Positions 1 through 5,309 of a stretch of DNA of 7,053 nt are shown piece after piece. Under the pieces are notes generated by a model that did no database searches, had not been told where the DNA came from, and saw only the letters and a list, made by a program, of their open reading frames with translations. Both the position numbers and the translations under genes were made by a program. This DNA is from an uncultured Bacilli bacterium (lineage in GTDB: Bacteria > Bacillota_I > Bacilli_A > RF39 > UBA660). Positions within the stretch are counted from its first letter, which is position 1; each line of letters begins with the position of its first letter. The stretch lies in assembly GCA_949025205.1 (NCBI GenBank), contig CARMXJ010000058.1, positions 1 to 7,053 of the forward strand, written 5' to 3'.

Positions 1-133
1 CACTACTTATTTTATTGATTGTTGTTTGTGTTGCTCTACTACTCCACCAGGCATAGCTTACTCCTACCACTATTCCTAATAACATTAATATTCCCATTAC
101 AACAAAGATTTTCTTCTTATTATTTTTTTTCAT
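1..133 (-). CDS. N-terminus of an exported protein with SipW-like signal peptide (partial, runs off the left edge)
   Basis: This frame is open from an ATG at 133-131 to the window edge, giving 44 codons with no stop. The start is basic and Lys-rich (MKKNNKKK), followed by a hydrophobic stretch at about residues 9-25 and the motif SYAWW at 26-30. That layout matches the SipW-dependent type of signal peptide seen in TasA/camelysin-like exported proteins, and it resembles the N-terminus of the 510-residue protein at 3762-5294, which reads SYAYF at the same point. The protein is therefore probably secreted or membrane-anchored at the cell surface; the mature domain is outside the window, so its role is unknown. 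An AGGAGT ribosome binding site lies at 144-149, ten bases before the ATG. A strong leftward promoter at 192-220 would drive it, and it is divergent from the XRE repressor gene. The signal assignment is by pattern only. Confidence 0.75.
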   Translation of the reverse strand, partial: MKKNNKKKIFVVMGILMLLGIVVGVSYAWWSSRATQTTINKISS

Positions 134-162
134 ATTTCAGTTTACTCCTACTCTATTTTTTG

Positions 163-183
163 TATAGGTATATTTTAACTATA
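163..183. promoter_or_regulatory. Operator-like 21-bp dyad 1
   Basis: The arms are TATAG (163-167) and CTATA (179-183) around an AT-rich 11-base centre. It is identical to dyad 2 at 16 of 21 positions. It lies just downstream of the expected leftward transcription start (about 185), where a bound repressor would block initiation or elongation toward the exported-protein gene. The binding protein is inferred to be the adjacent XRE repressor. Confidence 0.6.
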
Positions 184-191
184 TAAACTTT

Positions 192-220
192 ATTATAGGC
201 AAATTATAACTATAAGTCAA
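192..220 (-). promoter_or_regulatory. Leftward sigma-A type promoter for the exported-protein gene
   Basis: Read on the minus strand, the -35 box is TTGACT (220-215; five of six consensus bases). The -10 box is a perfect TATAAT (197-192), and the spacer is exactly 17 bp. Transcription should start near 185, giving a leader of about 50 bases before the ATG at 133. Operator-like dyad 2 fills the spacer and touches the -10 box, and dyad 3 overlaps the -35 box. The promoter therefore looks intrinsically strong but tightly repressible. Its activity is inferred from the match alone. Confidence 0.75.
194..214. promoter_or_regulatory. Operator-like 21-bp dyad 2
   Basis: The arms are TATAG (194-198) and CTATA (210-214), with the same spacing as dyad 1 and its centre 31 bp away, close to three helical turns. 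It occupies the spacer of the leftward promoter, so a bound protein would exclude RNA polymerase. The ATAGGCAAA at its left end recurs in dyad 3. Confidence 0.65.
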
Positions 221-239
221 TAGGCAAAATATACCTATT
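219..239. promoter_or_regulatory. Operator-like 21-bp dyad 3
   Basis: The arms are AATAGG (219-224) and CCTATT (234-239), a perfect six-base inverted repeat in the same 21-bp frame as dyads 1 and 2. It overlaps the -35 box of the leftward promoter on one side and a possible rightward -10 box on the other. Occupancy could therefore repress both directions. Its right part (226-238) is the exact reverse complement of 164-176 in dyad 1. Confidence 0.6.
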
Positions 240-244
240 ATAAA
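239..244 (+). promoter_or_regulatory. Possible -10 box for the XRE gene
   Basis: TATAAA at 239-244 (or the overlapping TATTAT at 236-241) is the best rightward -10 candidate before the repressor gene. No convincing -35 box is found 16-18 bp upstream, so the promoter would be weak or helped by a bound activator. It adjoins dyad 3, consistent with autoregulation. Confidence 0.25.
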
Positions 245-252
245 ATACACAT

Positions 253-258
253 AGGTGA
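253..258 (+). promoter_or_regulatory. Ribosome binding site that sets the XRE start at 264
   Basis: AGGTGA can pair fully with the AGGTGA part of the usual anti-Shine-Dalgarno sequence and ends five bases before ATG 264. The in-frame GTG at 255-257 lies inside this site, so it is unlikely to be the start codon. Confidence 0.75.
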
Positions 259-263
259 ATACT

Positions 264-500
264 ATGAATAGATTGAAAGAACTTAGAGAGGATAAAGATT
301 TATACCAAAAAGATATTGCAAAACTTATACAAATCGACCAGTCTAATTATAGTAAATATGAATTAGAGAAAATCAGCATTCCACTAGATACTTTAAATCG
401 TTTAGCTGATTTTTATGACACAAGTATTGATTATTTGCTCTATCGTACTGATGTAAGAAAACCCTATCCCAAAAGCATCATACAAGAAGATGAAATTTAG
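264..500 (+). CDS. XRE-family (Cro/CI type) helix-turn-helix repressor, 78 aa
   Basis: This is a small DNA-binding regulator consisting almost entirely of one HTH_3 domain (residues about 3-60). The opening LKELRED is typical of the family. Helices 2 and 3 of the fold lie around residues 15-33 (QKDIAKLI, then the recognition segment QSNYSKYE), and the domain ends with the usual DYLLYRTD. A short charged tail (KPYP to EDEI) carries no second domain, so there is no sign of a ligand-binding or protease part. The start is ATG 264 rather than GTG 255, because the ribosome binding site AGGTGA covers that GTG. It is divergent from an exported-protein gene, and three matching dyads lie between them, so it is most likely the autoregulated repressor of that promoter (inference). 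The pairing recalls SinR and tasA of Bacillus by layout only. The gene ends in TAG followed by a strong hairpin. Confidence 0.9.
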   Translation: MNRLKELREDKDLYQKDIAKLIQIDQSNYSKYELEKISIPLDTLNRLADFYDTSIDYLLYRTDVRKPYPKSIIQEDEI

Positions 501-503
501 CCA

Positions 504-537
504 AAATAAAAGAGTCATTTTTTTGACTCTTTTATTT
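504..537. terminator. Bidirectional terminator between xre and deoD
   Basis: A perfect 14-bp stem (504-517 with 524-537) encloses a six-base loop of T (518-523). The outer stem is A-rich on the left and T-rich on the right (TCTTTTATTT), so it can act for both converging genes. The deoD stop codon (534-532) lies inside the stem. Confidence 0.88.
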
Positions 538-1275
538 AATGATTGATTCTAAGGCTAAAGTTATCGATTCATTTAATGATTTTTCACGATCTTCTTGGCT
601 CATGAATACTTCACTAAATTTGCTATCAACAACCGTTAGGATACAAGCAGCTTGGCGTTCAAAGGAATCTGCTATATGAAATAAAGCAAATGCCTCCATT
701 TCGCCAGCAATTACATGAATGTTTTTGGGAACTCTTTTTAGTACAGCTTCATAATTACTATAAAAATCAAAGTTTTCAGTAGTAATAACTGTTCCTTCGT
801 GATAATGCATATTCATCTCTTTTGCAGTAGCAACAATTTGTTGTGTCAAGCTTTTGCTTGGATAAACCAAATGGGTTGGGTCTCCATTATAAGCGTATGC
901 AAAATTTCCTTCATTATAAGCACTATTTGCTACTATGATTTCTGGTACATCTACTTCTGGAGTTAAACCTCCACATGTTCCAACTCTAATTATTTTTTCA
1001 ACCCCGAAAAAATAAAATAGTTCGAAAGCGTAGATACTCATACTTGGCATTCCCATTCCACTTCCCATAACGGTTACGCGAGTTCCTTTATAACTTCCTG
1101 TAAATGCAAACATATTTCTTGTATCACTCACAAGTTTCGCTTCACTTAAGAAGTTCTCTGCAATATATTTCGCACGCAACGGGTCTCCTGGCATTACAAC
1201 AATAGGTGCAATATCCTCTTTTGTACAGGCGATGTGTGCTGGTTTTATATGCTCTAAAACTTTTGGTGCCTTCAC
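532..1275 (-). CDS. deoD: DeoD-type purine-nucleoside phosphorylase, 247 aa
   Basis: This cytosolic purine-salvage enzyme splits purine (deoxy)ribonucleosides with phosphate into free base and (deoxy)ribose-1-phosphate; the bacterial family is normally hexameric. Visible signatures are GDPLRAKYIAENF (residues 30-42), GSGMGMPS (71-78), RVGTCGG (97-103) and EMEAF (192-196). The catalytic Asp/Arg pair corresponding to D204 and R217 of the E. coli enzyme is present as D217 and R230, with the same 13-residue spacing. The loop around the Asp reads VVDSKF instead of the usual VSDH, a mild oddity. The start is GTG 1275, because AAGGAG at 1284-1289 lies eight bases upstream; a GTG at 1284 overlaps that site. 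The length is slightly above the usual 235 or so owing to about ten extra N-terminal residues. It stands alone, without other deo genes nearby. The paralogous uridine phosphorylases are less likely given the full DeoD motif set. Confidence 0.95.
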   Translation of the reverse strand: MKAPKVLEHIKPAHIACTKEDIAPIVVMPGDPLRAKYIAENFLSEAKLVSDTRNMFAFTGSYKGTRVTVMGSGMGMPSMSIYAFELFYFFGVEKIIRVGTCGGLTPEVDVPEIIVANSAYNEGNFAYAYNGDPTHLVYPSKSLTQQIVATAKEMNMHYHEGTVITTENFDFYSNYEAVLKRVPKNIHVIAGEMEAFALFHIADSFERQAACILTVVDSKFSEVFMSQEDREKSLNESITLALESIIK

Positions 1276-1283
1276 AATAATCA

Positions 1284-1289
1284 CTCCTT
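1284..1289 (-). promoter_or_regulatory. Ribosome binding site that sets the deoD start at 1275
   Basis: AAGGAG on the minus strand lies eight bases before GTG 1275-1273. The upstream in-frame GTG (1284-1282) begins within this site and is not a plausible start. Possible -10 boxes (TATAGT at 1304-1299 and 1309-1304) lie upstream, without a clear -35 partner. Confidence 0.75.
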
Positions 1290-1311
1290 ATTATTCTAAC
1301 TATACTATAGC

Positions 1312-1341
1312 AAAAAAAAGTAAACCGATAAACAGTTTACT
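1312..1341 (-). terminator. Factor-independent terminator of the U32 gene
   Basis: Read on the minus strand, a 7-bp stem AGTAAAC (1341-1335) and GTTTACT (1325-1319) closes a nine-base loop. It is followed at once by a run of seven T (1318-1312). It lies 21 bases past the U32 stop codon and separates that gene from deoD. Confidence 0.8.
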
Positions 1342-1361
1342 CTAAATTTTACTTTTCTTGA

Positions 1362-3629
1362 CTAAATTTGACATTTTCTTATTTTACATATTATAGACTT
1401 TATTTCTTCCTTTGCTTCATTAAAAAATTCTAGGCGATACTCTTTTATTCCTATCCTTTTATATTCTTCTAAATGTTCTATTAAATCTATATTTTTATAA
1501 TAAAAGATATGGGTTAAATGGTTTTCTTCAGGGTTTGTTATTATGGGATACAAAGCATTATTTCTATCTTTTAAAAAATACATATCTTTCCTTTTACAAA
1601 CACTACAAACACTATCTTTGTTTACCAACATTCTTAAAGGACAGTGTTTTAAAATCATGACTTCTGGTTTTCCATATAGATAAAGTTCTATGGAACTTGG
1701 ATTTTCTATATTTTGCATTATTTCTTTTACATCTTCCATTTTATTTTCTATGGATAAAGTGACTCTACTTGCTTTATTTCCTGTTAGAAAAGATACACTT
1801 TTGCTATTTGCTACATTGAAAAAATAATCCGTTACTACTTTATTTTTTTCTCCGTATTTATAAAGAGCACCTGTTTCTCCAACTAGTAAATTTTCGCCGA
1901 TGTATTCTTTAAACTTTTGTTGGACCCGTGGAAGACGTAAAACTATATTTCCAACGTGCTTGTATTTTTCGTATAAACTTCCATTGGTAACATAAATTAT
2001 GTGTACTTTTTCTTCTAGACAAATCTTTAATTGTTCTTCGTTTCTTACTAATACATTTAAATTTATGTTCTCACATTTTGCTATTTTATTTTGTTGCATT
2101 GGAATTATTTTATTTTCTAAAAAGGGGTGAGGAATTTTATTTTCTCTTACTTCTTGCAATTCTATTTCTAATTCTCTTCGAACATTTTTAAGCTCACTCA
2201 TAGGGATAAATATGTCATTGTCCATATCTATCTTTATTTTTTTTATAACAAAAGGTGTATTTCCTAGACTACTGATTTTTTCTTGAATGATTTCTTTTTC
2301 TGTATTTTTACTCTTGGCTTTTTTGACAACTGTCCCATATTTTGTAACGGTATTTTCTTTATCCTTAAACGTTATTTCTAAAGGGTGTCCTTTTTTTGCT
2401 ACTACTTCACAATCAATTGGTATTTTTTTCATTTTGATTTGTTCTAATTCTTTTATTAATTTACTGTCAATTGTTTTTAAAACTAGACCTTTGTTTTTCA
2501 AACCAATTTTATTGTCTACATAACAAATCGAATTTTTAGGAGCACTATTTATTAAAAGCCCTTTTTCGTTATATAAAAAATTAACTATAAGACCTTTATC
2601 TTCTTTTTTAAAACGAATACCATCTTCTTGGTTAAGTTCTTCTTTTAGTTTTATTTTGATTTTGGCTTTTTTTATTTCTACTACTTCTCCAATTTCAATT
2701 CCTTGATGATTGGAAGAAAGTACGTTCATTAACTCTTCGTTTTGGGCATGAAATAAATGTCCTTTGGTAAAGCCACGATTAAATAGTAGTGCAAGCTCTT
2801 TTCTTTGTTTTTCGGTGATACGTAGTTCTTTGTGCTCATTATAGTTATCGATTAGGCTCCGATATAACTTGGTAATAAATCCTACATAAGCCGGACTTTT
2901 CATTCGCCCTTCTATTTTTAGAGAATAGATATTTGATTCCATAATTTCTCTAAAGTTATCTAGCGTGCTGAATTCTTTTGGACTTAGTAAATATTCTCCT
3001 TCTGTTTGTATTTCTATATCTTCCTTTATTAGTTTAAAGGGCAGCCTGCAAATGCCAGCGCAACTCCCACGATTGCCACTTCTATCAAGTAAGAGACTAC
3101 TAAACAAACATTGCCCTGAATAAGAGATGCAAAGAGCACCATGGATAAATGCTTCTATTTCCATACTGGTATTTAGATTTTTTATTTCTTCTAATGATAG
3201 TTCTCTTGCGAGTACTACTCTTTTGATTCCCATTTTTTCTAGTAATTTTAGTTGTTCTTTGTTGTGGTTATGCATTTGTGTTGAAGCGTGTATCTCTAAA
3301 TTTGGATAGGTTTCTCTAACAAGTTTTATTAATCCTAAATCTTGCATAATGATGGCATCTACATTGTTTTTATGAAGGAAACCTATATAATTTAAGCATT
3401 CTTCTAATTCTTTTTCATAAATCATTGTGTTTACAGTAACATAAATTTTCACATCGTATAAATGGCAATATTTTATGGCACTCATCATTTTTTCTTCATC
3501 AAAGTTATCTGCAAAAGCACGTGCTCCAAACTTTTTGCCTCCAAGATAAACTGCATCCGCGCCATTAACAATCGCTTGTTTTAAACTTTCGAAATTGCCG
3601 ACCGGTGAAAGTAATTCTTTTTTTATCAT
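1362..3629 (-). CDS. U32-family protein, RlhA/TrhP-like (probable RNA hydroxylation), 755 aa
   Basis: Members of this family are annotated as U32 peptidases or collagenases. The studied bacterial relatives RlhA (23S rRNA C2501) and TrhP (tRNA wobble uridine) are needed for prephenate-dependent RNA hydroxylation, and UbiU/UbiV are related oxygen-independent ubiquinone hydroxylases. The N-terminal barrel starts with ELLSPVGNFESLKQAI and ADAVYLGGKKFGARA (residues 5-39). Four cysteines, C167, C174, C190 and C194, sit in CISYSGQC and NRGSCAGICR; the equivalent set binds an iron-sulfur cluster in UbiU/UbiV. KIEGRMKSPAYV (238-249) is another family hallmark. The middle (about 310-500) resembles the extra domain of the long RlhA type. 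A second group, C663, C675 and C678, lies near the C-terminus. The protein is longer than E. coli RlhA (about 650) but similar in layout to long clostridial members. The RNA substrate cannot be decided from sequence. The gene has its own promoter and terminator. Confidence 0.88.
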   Translation of the reverse strand: MIKKELLSPVGNFESLKQAIVNGADAVYLGGKKFGARAFADNFDEEKMMSAIKYCHLYDVKIYVTVNTMIYEKELEECLNYIGFLHKNNVDAIIMQDLGLIKLVRETYPNLEIHASTQMHNHNKEQLKLLEKMGIKRVVLARELSLEEIKNLNTSMEIEAFIHGALCISYSGQCLFSSLLLDRSGNRGSCAGICRLPFKLIKEDIEIQTEGEYLLSPKEFSTLDNFREIMESNIYSLKIEGRMKSPAYVGFITKLYRSLIDNYNEHKELRITEKQRKELALLFNRGFTKGHLFHAQNEELMNVLSSNHQGIEIGEVVEIKKAKIKIKLKEELNQEDGIRFKKEDKGLIVNFLYNEKGLLINSAPKNSICYVDNKIGLKNKGLVLKTIDSKLIKELEQIKMKKIPIDCEVVAKKGHPLEITFKDKENTVTKYGTVVKKAKSKNTEKEIIQEKISSLGNTPFVIKKIKIDMDNDIFIPMSELKNVRRELEIELQEVRENKIPHPFLENKIIPMQQNKIAKCENINLNVLVRNEEQLKICLEEKVHIIYVTNGSLYEKYKHVGNIVLRLPRVQQKFKEYIGENLLVGETGALYKYGEKNKVVTDYFFNVANSKSVSFLTGNKASRVTLSIENKMEDVKEIMQNIENPSSIELYLYGKPEVMILKHCPLRMLVNKDSVCSVCKRKDMYFLKDRNNALYPIITNPEENHLTHIFYYKNIDLIEHLEEYKRIGIKEYRLEFFNEAKEEIKSIICKIRKCQI

Positions 3630-3649
3630 AACATCATCTCTTTTGGCCC

Positions 3650-3658
3650 ATTATAACA
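3650..3658 (-). promoter_or_regulatory. Extended -10 promoter of the U32 gene
   Basis: On the minus strand the sequence TGTTATAAT matches the extended -10 form TGnTATAAT exactly. The -35 region is poor, which is usual for extended -10 promoters. Transcription would start near 3643, leaving a leader of only about 14 bases with a weak site (GAGATGAT) before ATG 3629. It directly follows the upstream operon terminator. Confidence 0.5.
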
Positions 3659-3668
3659 TATTTTTCCA

Positions 3669-3697
3669 AAACAAAAGAGGATTTTAATCTCCTCTTT
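3669..3697 (-). terminator. Terminator of the three-gene operon at 3762-6986
   Basis: Read on the minus strand, the stem AAAGAGGA (3697-3690) pairs with TCCTCTTT (3681-3674) around an eight-base loop. The T-rich tail TGTTTT follows. It lies about 65 bases past the stop of the 510-residue protein and just ahead of the U32 promoter. The tail is interrupted by a G, so efficiency may be moderate. Confidence 0.65.
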
Positions 3698-3761
3698 CAT
3701 CTAATGTCATTTTTTTATAATCCCAATAAAAATTTTCTTCATTTACATCTTTAATTATTTT

Positions 3762-5294
3762 TTATTTTAATGTTATTTGAAAAGGATCTGTTTTGCTTCC
3801 ATCTCCACTTTTATATAATATATCTGTTTTCAAATAAAATGTTGGTCTTACTCCTAGTATTCGATTCATTACAAAAGTGTGTGTTATAGAGCCATCTAAT
3901 TTAAGAACCCAGGCTTGAGGTCCATCTGCAGTATATAATGTCGATTCTGGACTAATTAACCAATTATCACTAGCAAGAAAAAGCCAAGAATTATTCTTAT
4001 AATTTTCTTTATTATTGTCTATAGCATTTAACCAATATTGTTTCATTATAGAATATCCATAATCACTCGGATACATTAGACCTATTTTATCTATATGAAA
4101 CAAAGCGCCCTGACTATATCCTTTTGTATTACTTCTTTCAAATTTGTAAAAATCTTCAGTAGTAAAGTTTTCTTGTGATAATATGCTAGGAGAACCTAAA
4201 TACCATTTTGTTTTTTCTATGTATTCTTGATAAGAACCTAAAATTTCTAAATAATTAGTGTTAAGTTCCGTTTTTAGAGAGCCATTTTCCCAAGTATTAC
4301 TTGCAGTAGTATTCCATCTATACCCTTTTCCATTTAAAGTGCCTGTTGAAGTTTCTGCATTTATTCCTACATACTCATTCATTTTAACAAGCTTTACTCT
4401 ATTTTCATATGGACCAGTCTCACTAATTTGCGTTGGTATTACTCCGATTATCTGGTATAAATTTTCTTGTGTACAATTATTACTACATCCAAAGTACACA
4501 TAATTATTTGGTTCTTTTCCAGTATATCTATAATCTGTTAGAGGAGGTGTTTGATCAGTAGCATCATGCATTATCTTTTCAATTGAAGCATCATTATAAC
4601 TTTGAGATATTACGTAATCGGAAAATACTTTTATTCCTTCTAATGTATCTATATTAATGGTAAAACTTTTTCCTTGTTCTTCATTTTGATCTTTTTCTGT
4701 ATCATTTATATATTCTACTAACATATAGAAAGTTTTATTTGTATTATACTCTACATTTACTGTTTGATAAATTGCTTTTCCATCTTCAAATATTCCACTT
4801 TTCACAGGATTCCCTAAAGATTCTGTCTTACATGTCATATTATCATAGACTAAACCTCTTTCTATGACCTTATGTGATGCTGTACATAAGTTATCTATAT
4901 TTATGGTACTATTCTCTACTTCATAAAGTGTATACTTAATATGATCTTTAAAAAAATTTACTTGTGGAGTAAAAGAAATAGTAATATTAGATGAAATTGC
5001 ATTTGTTGGACCACTTCCGGTAACTTTTATTGTTTTTATTACTTTATAGCCAGGCAAAATGTTACTTGCTTCAATCTTATTTCCGTAATCCATTCTTATA
5101 TCAACTAAAGTGGCAGTTTCTTCTTGTATAGTACTATTTTCTTCATTTGATTTTATTATATTTACAGTAAAATAAGCATAACTAATACTTATTATTCCTA
5201 ACAAACTAATTATCATAATAATCATTATTATTATTCTCTTATTTTTTAACTCCTGCCTTCCCTGCATTGATGGAATATTATTATTTTTGCTCAT
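3762..5294 (-). CDS. Exported two-domain protein with SYAYF signal peptide, 510 aa
   Basis: This is an unnamed surface or secreted protein. A cytoplasmic head ending in a basic stretch (KNKR, 17-20) precedes a hydrophobic segment at about 21-37 and the motif SYAYF at 38-42, a SipW-dependent type of signal or anchor. Residues about 60-220 look like a beta-rich TasA/camelysin-like region with ILPGYKVIKTIKVTG (79-93), plus a Cys pair at 137 and 155. Residues about 250-510 form a second module: YRYTGKEPNNYVYFGC (255-270), YQIIGVIP (280-287), IGLMYPSDYGYS (404-415), NWLISPES (444-451), WVLKLDGSI (462-470) and GVRPTFYLKT (481-490). It closes with GDGSKTDPF (497-505). This module resembles the repeated DUF6273-like C-terminal domain of exported proteins in gut Bacillota; that name is from memory and uncertain. 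AGGAG at 5304-5300 sets the start. It lies 15 bases after the preceding gene, so the two are probably cotranscribed. Enzymatic function is unknown. Confidence 0.85.
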   Translation of the reverse strand: MSKNNNIPSMQGRQELKNKRIIIMIIMIISLLGIISISYAYFTVNIIKSNEENSTIQEETATLVDIRMDYGNKIEASNILPGYKVIKTIKVTGSGPTNAISSNITISFTPQVNFFKDHIKYTLYEVENSTINIDNLCTASHKVIERGLVYDNMTCKTESLGNPVKSGIFEDGKAIYQTVNVEYNTNKTFYMLVEYINDTEKDQNEEQGKSFTINIDTLEGIKVFSDYVISQSYNDASIEKIMHDATDQTPPLTDYRYTGKEPNNYVYFGCSNNCTQENLYQIIGVIPTQISETGPYENRVKLVKMNEYVGINAETSTGTLNGKGYRWNTTASNTWENGSLKTELNTNYLEILGSYQEYIEKTKWYLGSPSILSQENFTTEDFYKFERSNTKGYSQGALFHIDKIGLMYPSDYGYSIMKQYWLNAIDNNKENYKNNSWLFLASDNWLISPESTLYTADGPQAWVLKLDGSITHTFVMNRILGVRPTFYLKTDILYKSGDGSKTDPFQITLK

Positions 5295-5309
5295 ATTTTC
5301 TCCTATTTT

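Noticed and set aside
255..257. GTG as start of the XRE gene, giving 81 residues
   Set aside because: The GTG lies inside the AGGTGA ribosome binding site that is correctly spaced for ATG 264, and nothing upstream could serve it.
163..500. Prophage immunity region, from a small Cro/CI-like gene with three operators
   Set aside because: No integrase, second repressor, attachment site or other phage gene is visible, and the divergent partner looks like a surface protein. The window edge prevents a full test.
1282..1284. GTG as start of deoD, giving 250 residues
   Set aside because: It overlaps the AAGGAG site; GTG 1275 is correctly spaced behind that site.
2287..2523. Plus-strand open frame of 78 codons, with similar ones at 3127-3309 and 4258-4503
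   Set aside because: These are antisense to well-supported minus-strand genes, have hydrophobic low-complexity products typical of shadows of AT-rich genes, and show no ribosome binding site worth trusting.
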